Shown: piece after piece, positions 5,429 through 9,116 of the stretch
How positions within the stretch are numbered: position 1 is the first letter of the stretch
How the letters are laid out: each line of letters opens with the position of its first letter
Assembly (NCBI GenBank): GCA_037443945.1
Contig: JBBINH010000082.1
Location: 1 to 9,116 of the forward strand
DNA: 9,116 nt
Source: SSF26 sp037443945
GTDB taxonomy: Bacteria > Chloroflexota > Anaerolineae > J102
Direction of reading: 5' to 3'
Position numbers and translations under genes: made by a program
The notes under the pieces: generated by a model
The model's input: only the letters and a program-made list of their open reading frames with translations
The model's database searches: none
What the model was told of the DNA's origin: nothing

Positions 5429-6709
5429 ATGCCGATTGATTGGTCTCTTGTGCTTACCCTGGCCTTTTTATTCGTCGCCACCCTGGCCGGCGCCTGGTTG
5501 CGTGCCCGGCGCATTGATGCTTGTTTGCGCGATTTTACCGACTATCATGTGACCCTGGAGCTGGCCAACGGCAAGTTGATCTGGGGAATCCTGAAGGTAA
5601 CGACCACCGGCATAGAACTCCACTATCGGCATGCAATACAGGATGACCACCATGTCGAGGCAAGTTATGTGCTCTATCGGCCCGAATATCCCTTGATCCA
5701 GGCGATTTACCGCTATGCCCGCCAGCTAAGCGCGAACGAAAGCCAACGTCGCGATCGGGATGTCAACCGTTGGTTCCATCCAGGACCGTTTCGGTTTCTT
5801 CTGCGCAAGATACGCAGCTTCCTGGCCATGAGTTCCGATGCGCTCAACGAAGTGGTCGGCATTCTGATCGGCAAGACGCGGCGACCAACCGGCGCCTATC
5901 TCAGCGAGAAGGGCGAAGAGTACCTGAAACAGTTTGGGGGTGAACTGATCCTTCAGGCCGCCCTGGAACATGACCCGCTGCTCGAGAGCCTGATCGGCCA
6001 GCGGGTCGTGGCGGAGATCGTCGAGGACAATGAGGTGCGCGAACACGTGGGCATTTTCAAAAACTACTCGGCCGATTTCTTCGAATTCCTGGATCTCTCC
6101 TATCCCGTGCGGCAGACCGTGCCCTTGCACAACGAAGCGATTACTCAGGACCAGGGCATTCAGATCGTTCTCGGCGATGGCTCCATTCTTCTGACCAATC
6201 GGAGGGATACGCCTGTGTTGGTGCAGACTCTGGAGGAGAAGGGAGAGGAGCGTCTTAGCTTTGATGTGCTTGTCGATCCGGGGGAGACGGTGACCCTGGT
6301 CGTAGGCACGATCGGCGCCGATGCCTCCTTGCGTCTGCAAACCGTGCAGGAGCTGGACTTGATCGTTCCCCGCCACCGCTGTATCATTCGTCATCGTGCT
6401 GCTTCCGCTCTGTCGGAACGCTTGCCTGATATCATCTTCGATCTGGGCATCTTCCTGAACACCGGCGACCGTGAGCGGGAGCGCGAAAAGCGGTTTCGCA
6501 GACAGCTTGAGCTCGACGCCAATGACGCCCTGGCTGCGGTGCAATTGGGCGCGCTTTTGCTGCGCTGCGGCAACTATACCGAGGCCGCTTACTGGCTCGA
6601 TCACGCTCTGGCGCGGCGCGACTCGCTGCCCGATCGCGGACGCCGGGCCGAGATGCAACGCCGTGAGCTGGAACGGCGTTATGGCCTCAAGGTGGGAGCC
6701 ATCCGCTGA
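5429..6709 (+). CDS. Membrane-anchored protein with Sm-like stretches and a TPR-like C-terminus, unknown function
   Basis: A 426-residue protein. One N-terminal helix (about 5-24) followed by RARR predicts an N-out anchor with the bulk in the cytoplasm. Residues 38-68 (DYHVTLELANGKLIWGILKV onward) and 190-222 (IGQRVVAEI, then VGIFKNYSADFFEFLDL) look like beta-rich Sm/LSm-type strands: a 'function of substrate X, variable reach' pattern of hydrophobic-Gly-x-hydrophobic then a hydroxyl/polar turn. A beta-rich section follows (about 245-320). The end (about 365-398, ALAAVQLGALLLRCGNYTEAAYWLDHAL in two parts) fits a single TPR. No catalytic motif is visible and I recognise no named family; the Sm-like reading is by eye. 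AGGTG at 5415-5419, nine bases upstream, supports the ATG at 5429 over a GTG at 5417. The next gene starts 140 bases later; those bases show nothing of note. Confidence 0.8.
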   Translation: MPIDWSLVLTLAFLFVATLAGAWLRARRIDACLRDFTDYHVTLELANGKLIWGILKVTTTGIELHYRHAIQDDHHVEASYVLYRPEYPLIQAIYRYARQLSANESQRRDRDVNRWFHPGPFRFLLRKIRSFLAMSSDALNEVVGILIGKTRRPTGAYLSEKGEEYLKQFGGELILQAALEHDPLLESLIGQRVVAEIVEDNEVREHVGIFKNYSADFFEFLDLSYPVRQTVPLHNEAITQDQGIQIVLGDGSILLTNRRDTPVLVQTLEEKGEERLSFDVLVDPGETVTLVVGTIGADASLRLQTVQELDLIVPRHRCIIRHRAASALSERLPDIIFDLGIFLNTGDREREREKRFRRQLELDANDALAAVQLGALLLRCGNYTEAAYWLDHALARRDSLPDRGRRAEMQRRELERRYGLKVGAIR

Positions 6710-6849
6710 TGGACGTTGCCTCGCATTCCATTCCTTTGTCCGGACCCCCGTCATCGGCGCCGTAATCTCGGCAACCGCGTGATGATACCCTCGTTCGCCG
6801 ATGGCTACCACAACCCTCTGCCCGACCTGACGAACCGGCTCTTCTCATT

Positions 6850-8157
6850 ATGGACTTGATGCAGGCTCTGCGCGTGACGCCCGGCGCCGTGGTGACGTTT
6901 ACCGGTGCCGGTGGCAAGACAACGGCCATGTGGCGGCTGGGCCATGAGCTGGCCGCAGCGGGATGGCGGGTGGTAGCCACCACCACAACCCGTTTGGGCA
7001 AAGACCAACTCGATCGCTTCCCACACGTGCTCATCCATCCCACGCCGGAAGCCCTGAAAGCGGCCCTGTGCACCCGGCCGTTTGTCCTGGCCGTGGCCGG
7101 CTTGGATTCGGCTCAGGGCAAGGCCGTCGGGCTGGAACCGGAGTGTGTGGCGGCCTGGCAGGATGTCGCCGACGTGGTGCTGGTGGAGGGGGATGGCAGT
7201 CGCGGCCTGCCGCTGAAGGCGCCGGGTCCGGGCGAACCGGTGGTACCGACCTCGACCACCCATCTTGTCTGTTGTGTCGGGTTGAGCGCCCTGGGACGTC
7301 CTCTCGACGGCGCCACGGTCCATCGTCCGGAGCGGGTGGCCGCCTTGACCGGTCTGGCACGCGGTGAGCCCATAACCCCGGCAGCCCTGGCGCGGTTGTT
7401 GTTGCATCCCGACGGTCCCGGTCGGGGCGGTGGCGAAGGGGTGCAGCGTTATCTCCTCGCCAACGGTGCCGATGACCTGCGGGAGAGCGAGGCGCCGGAA
7501 GCCCTCTGGGTGCGCCTGGCGGCAACCCCGCAATGGGACGCCGTGCTCACGGCCCAGGTGGCGAAGGAACCGCCCGTCCTGGCCGTTTACGGCCATCTCA
7601 GTGCCGTTGTTCTGGCGGCGGGGGCTTCCGTGCGCTTCGGCGCGCCCAAGCAACTGGCTCTCTGGCAAGGACAGCCGCTCTTGCGACATGTGGTCTTGCA
7701 GGCTCTGGCCGCACCTGTGCAAGAGATTATCGTCGTGCTGGGGGCCTATTATGAGGAAGTAGCGGCCGTACTCGCCGGTTTGCCCGTGATGCTCGTCTAC
7801 AATCCCGACTGGCAGGCCGGCCAAAGCACGAGTATCCGGGCGGGATTGCGTGCGTGCGCAGCGCAGGCGCAAGGCGCGCTGTTCATCCTGGGCGATCAAC
7901 CCTCCCTGCCCGCCGATCTGCTCCAAACCCTCGTGAACACCCATCGCCGCACGTTGGCGCCCATCGTGGCCCCACGGCATGGCGGACGTCGTGGCAATCC
8001 GCTCCTGTTCGATCGGCGTTGTTTTCCGGAATTGCGGCAACTCACCGGGGATATCGGCGGACGGGCGCTTCTGACGAGCCATGCCGATGCGATCGCCTGG
8101 GTGGAAGCCGGCCCGGATGTCCTGCGGGATATCGATGAACCGGCCGATCTGATATAG
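6850..8157 (+). CDS. Fusion of YqeC-like accessory protein and MocA-like nucleotidyltransferase
   Basis: A 435-residue cytoplasmic fusion. Residues 1-240 match the YqeC family, named as a selenium-dependent molybdenum hydroxylase accessory protein: P-loop GAGGKTT at 19-25, TTTT region near 45, VEGDGSRGLPLKAPGP from 112, and the GRPLDGATVHRPE segment. Residues 251-435 are a MobA/MocA-like transferase: nucleotide-binding LAAGASVRFGAPKQL (255-269), NPDWQAGQSTSIRAGL (318-333), metal-binding GDQPS (348-352), GGRRGNP (378-384), GDIGGRALL (400-408) and a closing DIDEPADL. MocA adds CMP to molybdopterin for xanthine-dehydrogenase and CO-dehydrogenase-type enzymes; the LAAG form rather than the LAGG of MobA favours CTP use. 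The two families often neighbour each other; here they are one chain. No molybdenum enzyme is in the window. The ATG at 6850 fits the YqeC N-terminus; no ribosome site is evident. Confidence 0.92.
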   Translation: MDLMQALRVTPGAVVTFTGAGGKTTAMWRLGHELAAAGWRVVATTTTRLGKDQLDRFPHVLIHPTPEALKAALCTRPFVLAVAGLDSAQGKAVGLEPECVAAWQDVADVVLVEGDGSRGLPLKAPGPGEPVVPTSTTHLVCCVGLSALGRPLDGATVHRPERVAALTGLARGEPITPAALARLLLHPDGPGRGGGEGVQRYLLANGADDLRESEAPEALWVRLAATPQWDAVLTAQVAKEPPVLAVYGHLSAVVLAAGASVRFGAPKQLALWQGQPLLRHVVLQALAAPVQEIIVVLGAYYEEVAAVLAGLPVMLVYNPDWQAGQSTSIRAGLRACAAQAQGALFILGDQPSLPADLLQTLVNTHRRTLAPIVAPRHGGRRGNPLLFDRRCFPELRQLTGDIGGRALLTSHADAIAWVEAGPDVLRDIDEPADLI

Positions 8158-8236
8158 TCCGTAATCATTTTGCGTAAAGTTCTGTAACTTATTGCCGAGT
8201 TTGCAAAAACGTTCTCTTGCTGTCCATGGTTCTATT

Positions 8237-8935
8237 ATGAGCGATAATCAGGCATTGAAAACAGCGGCTGCAGCCCGTGCTCTGGCCGAAGTGCGCGACG
8301 GTATGGTGCTGGGTTTGGGTTCGGGTTCGACGGCCACCGTTTTTATCCAACTCCTGGGGCAGGCTCTGCACGAGGGCCGCCTTCGCGACATCGTCGGCGT
8401 GCCTACCTCCGAGAAGACGGCGACCCTGGCGCGTTCGTTGCATATTCCCTTACGGACTTTGACCGAGGTCCGGCGCCTGGATCTGGCCATAGACGGCGCC
8501 GATGAAGTAGCCCCCGATTTAGGGCTGATCAAGGGTTTGGGACGCGCCCTCTTGCGTGAAAAGATCGTCGCCGCCCACGCCGACCACTTCCTCGTTATCG
8601 TGGACGAAAGCAAACTGTCGCCACGGTTGGGGTTGTCGGTCCCTTTGCCGGTGGAAATCGTGCCTTTTGCCGCCGAGATGACGGTGGCCTGGCTGGCCGG
8701 TTTGGCCGACCGGGCTGAATTGTGGTGCGAAACCGACGGCCATCCTATTGTCACCGACAACGGCTTGTACCTGGCCCGGTGTTGGTTCCACGAGGGCATT
8801 GCCGACCCGCCGACTCTGGCCTGTACGTTGGCCAATCGACCGGGGGTGGCCGAACATGGGCTATTCCTGAACATGGCCGATACGGTCATCGTGGCCGGTC
8901 ATGAGGGCGTGCGTTTGCTGCAACGTCCTCGATGA
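8237..8935 (+). CDS. rpiA: Ribose-5-phosphate isomerase A
   Basis: A 232-residue cytoplasmic enzyme interconverting ribose 5-phosphate and ribulose 5-phosphate in the pentose phosphate pathway. Family motifs in order: LKTAAAARAL near the start, phosphate loop GLGSGSTA (26-33), DGADEV with D86 and D89, K99 and the catalytic base E108 in LLREK, DESK with K126, PLPVEIVPF, TDNG and a C-terminal EHGLF. D86, D89, K99, E108 and K126 sit at a constant offset of five from E. coli D81, D84, K94, E103 and K121. Odd: the usual KGGG(A/G)AL loop reads KGLGRAL, putting Leu and Arg where small residues are normal. The ATG at 8237 yields the normal family length; a TTG 15 codons upstream is unlikely. It follows the YqeC-MocA gene by 79 bases, with no clear promoter, so co-transcription is possible. 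Confidence 0.95.
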   Translation: MSDNQALKTAAAARALAEVRDGMVLGLGSGSTATVFIQLLGQALHEGRLRDIVGVPTSEKTATLARSLHIPLRTLTEVRRLDLAIDGADEVAPDLGLIKGLGRALLREKIVAAHADHFLVIVDESKLSPRLGLSVPLPVEIVPFAAEMTVAWLAGLADRAELWCETDGHPIVTDNGLYLARCWFHEGIADPPTLACTLANRPGVAEHGLFLNMADTVIVAGHEGVRLLQRPR

Positions 8936-8960
8936 ATGGGTTCACTACCCGAAGAACGAC

Positions 8961-9019
8961 GACATGACGGCATGGAGCTGCGATGATGCCCGCTACCTCC
9001 ATCTTTTTTGACATGACGG
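8961..9019 (+). repeat. Two copies of GACATGACGG
   Basis: The 10-mer GACATGACGG occurs at 8961-8970 and 9010-9019, the second overlapping the -35 box of the promoter at 9008. The first eight bases also occur at 3241-3248, in the spacer of the DUF2892 promoter. Possible regulator contact or chance. Confidence 0.35.
8972..9009 (+). terminator. Probable intrinsic terminator after rpiA
   Basis: ATGGAG (8972-8977) pairs with CTCCAT (8997-9002); inside, GCG (8980-8982) can pair with CGC (8991-8993) around an 8-base loop. C then T6 (9004-9009) follows. The broken stem makes it weaker than the other two terminators. The last two T bases are also the first two of the next promoter. Confidence 0.6.
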
Positions 9020-9036
9020 TGAAATGCCGCTAGAAT
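9008..9036 (+). promoter_or_regulatory. Strong sigma70-type promoter for a gene beyond the right edge
   Basis: TTGACA (9008-9013), 17 bases, TAGAAT (9031-9036), the same hexamers and spacing as at 3731-3759. Transcription should start near 9043. The last 75 bases (AT-rich around 9074-9088) show no start codon context, tRNA or rRNA beginning that I can identify, so the target lies outside the window. Confidence 0.8.
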
Positions 9037-9116
9037 ACGGTTCGACTCTGCGTATCGGCCTGTGTGTGCGTTACATTAAAATTTTTTGCGTAGGCAAGGG
9101 TTGAGTTTTCAGTACA

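Noticed and set aside
5726..6811. A 361-codon open frame on the minus strand opposite the Sm-like gene
   Set aside because: No start signals or motifs, low-complexity composition; the plus-strand frame has a membrane anchor, ribosome site and domain-like pattern.
6805..8082. A 425-codon open frame on the minus strand opposite the YqeC-MocA gene
   Set aside because: Its product is rich in Gln, Arg, Gly and His without any domain, while the plus strand has two complete motif-bearing domains. It is a by-product of GC-rich codon use.
9037..9116. Beginning of an rRNA operon after the right-edge promoter
   Set aside because: The promoter is strong enough, but no boxA-type element or 16S 5' sequence is visible before the window ends.

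Overview
The window is a GC-rich stretch (roughly 55-60% GC by eye) of bacterial chromosome with ordinary housekeeping and metabolic genes. It contains no CRISPR array, transposase, phage gene or toxin-antitoxin pair that I can see. A Uma2-type endonuclease gene, a YqeC-MocA fusion, a Crp/Fnr regulator next to a DUF2892 membrane protein, sparse Shine-Dalgarno sites and tRNAs without encoded CCA together suggest Chloroflexota (Anaerolineae-like). That placement is an inference and is only moderately secure.

Layout, left to right. On the minus strand lie the first 40 codons of a Uma2-family endonuclease (1-120, cut by the window edge) and an acyl-CoA synthetase of the acetyl-CoA synthetase superfamily (171-2165). 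A 382-base divergent intergenic region follows, AT-rich on the synthetase side and GC-rich on the other. On the plus strand are a Crp/Fnr regulator (2548-3222), a 79-residue DUF2892/YgaP-like membrane protein (3312-3551) and a strong terminator. A near-consensus promoter then precedes a 46-residue single-pass membrane protein and a seven-helix membrane protein (3797-4707). A two-way terminator separates this unit from two convergent minus-strand tRNA genes, both with anticodon CAT: initiator tRNA-fMet and, most likely, elongator tRNA-Met. They are driven by a perfect TTGACA/TATAAT promoter. About 400 bases without a convincing gene follow, including a nested inverted repeat. On the plus strand come a membrane-anchored protein with Sm-like stretches and a TPR-like tail (5429-6709), a YqeC-MocA molybdenum-enzyme maturation fusion (6850-8157) and ribose-5-phosphate isomerase A (8237-8935). 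A terminator butts directly onto another TTGACA/TAGAAT promoter that serves something beyond the right edge.

How the parts may work together. The Crp/Fnr regulator has the R-E-x-V-G-R recognition helix of E. coli CRP, and a GTGA/TCAC palindrome sits near -41 of the promoter predicted for its DUF2892 neighbour, so the two look like a regulator-target pair. The synthetase probably activates a carboxylic acid larger than acetate, because the acyl-pocket tryptophan of true acetyl-CoA synthetases appears to be glycine here. The YqeC-MocA fusion points to a molybdenum hydroxylase (xanthine dehydrogenase or CO dehydrogenase type) elsewhere in the genome. I do not see an undescribed multi-gene system. 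The least explained items are the 46-residue membrane protein behind a strong promoter, the Sm-like membrane protein and the structured DNA at 5036-5122.
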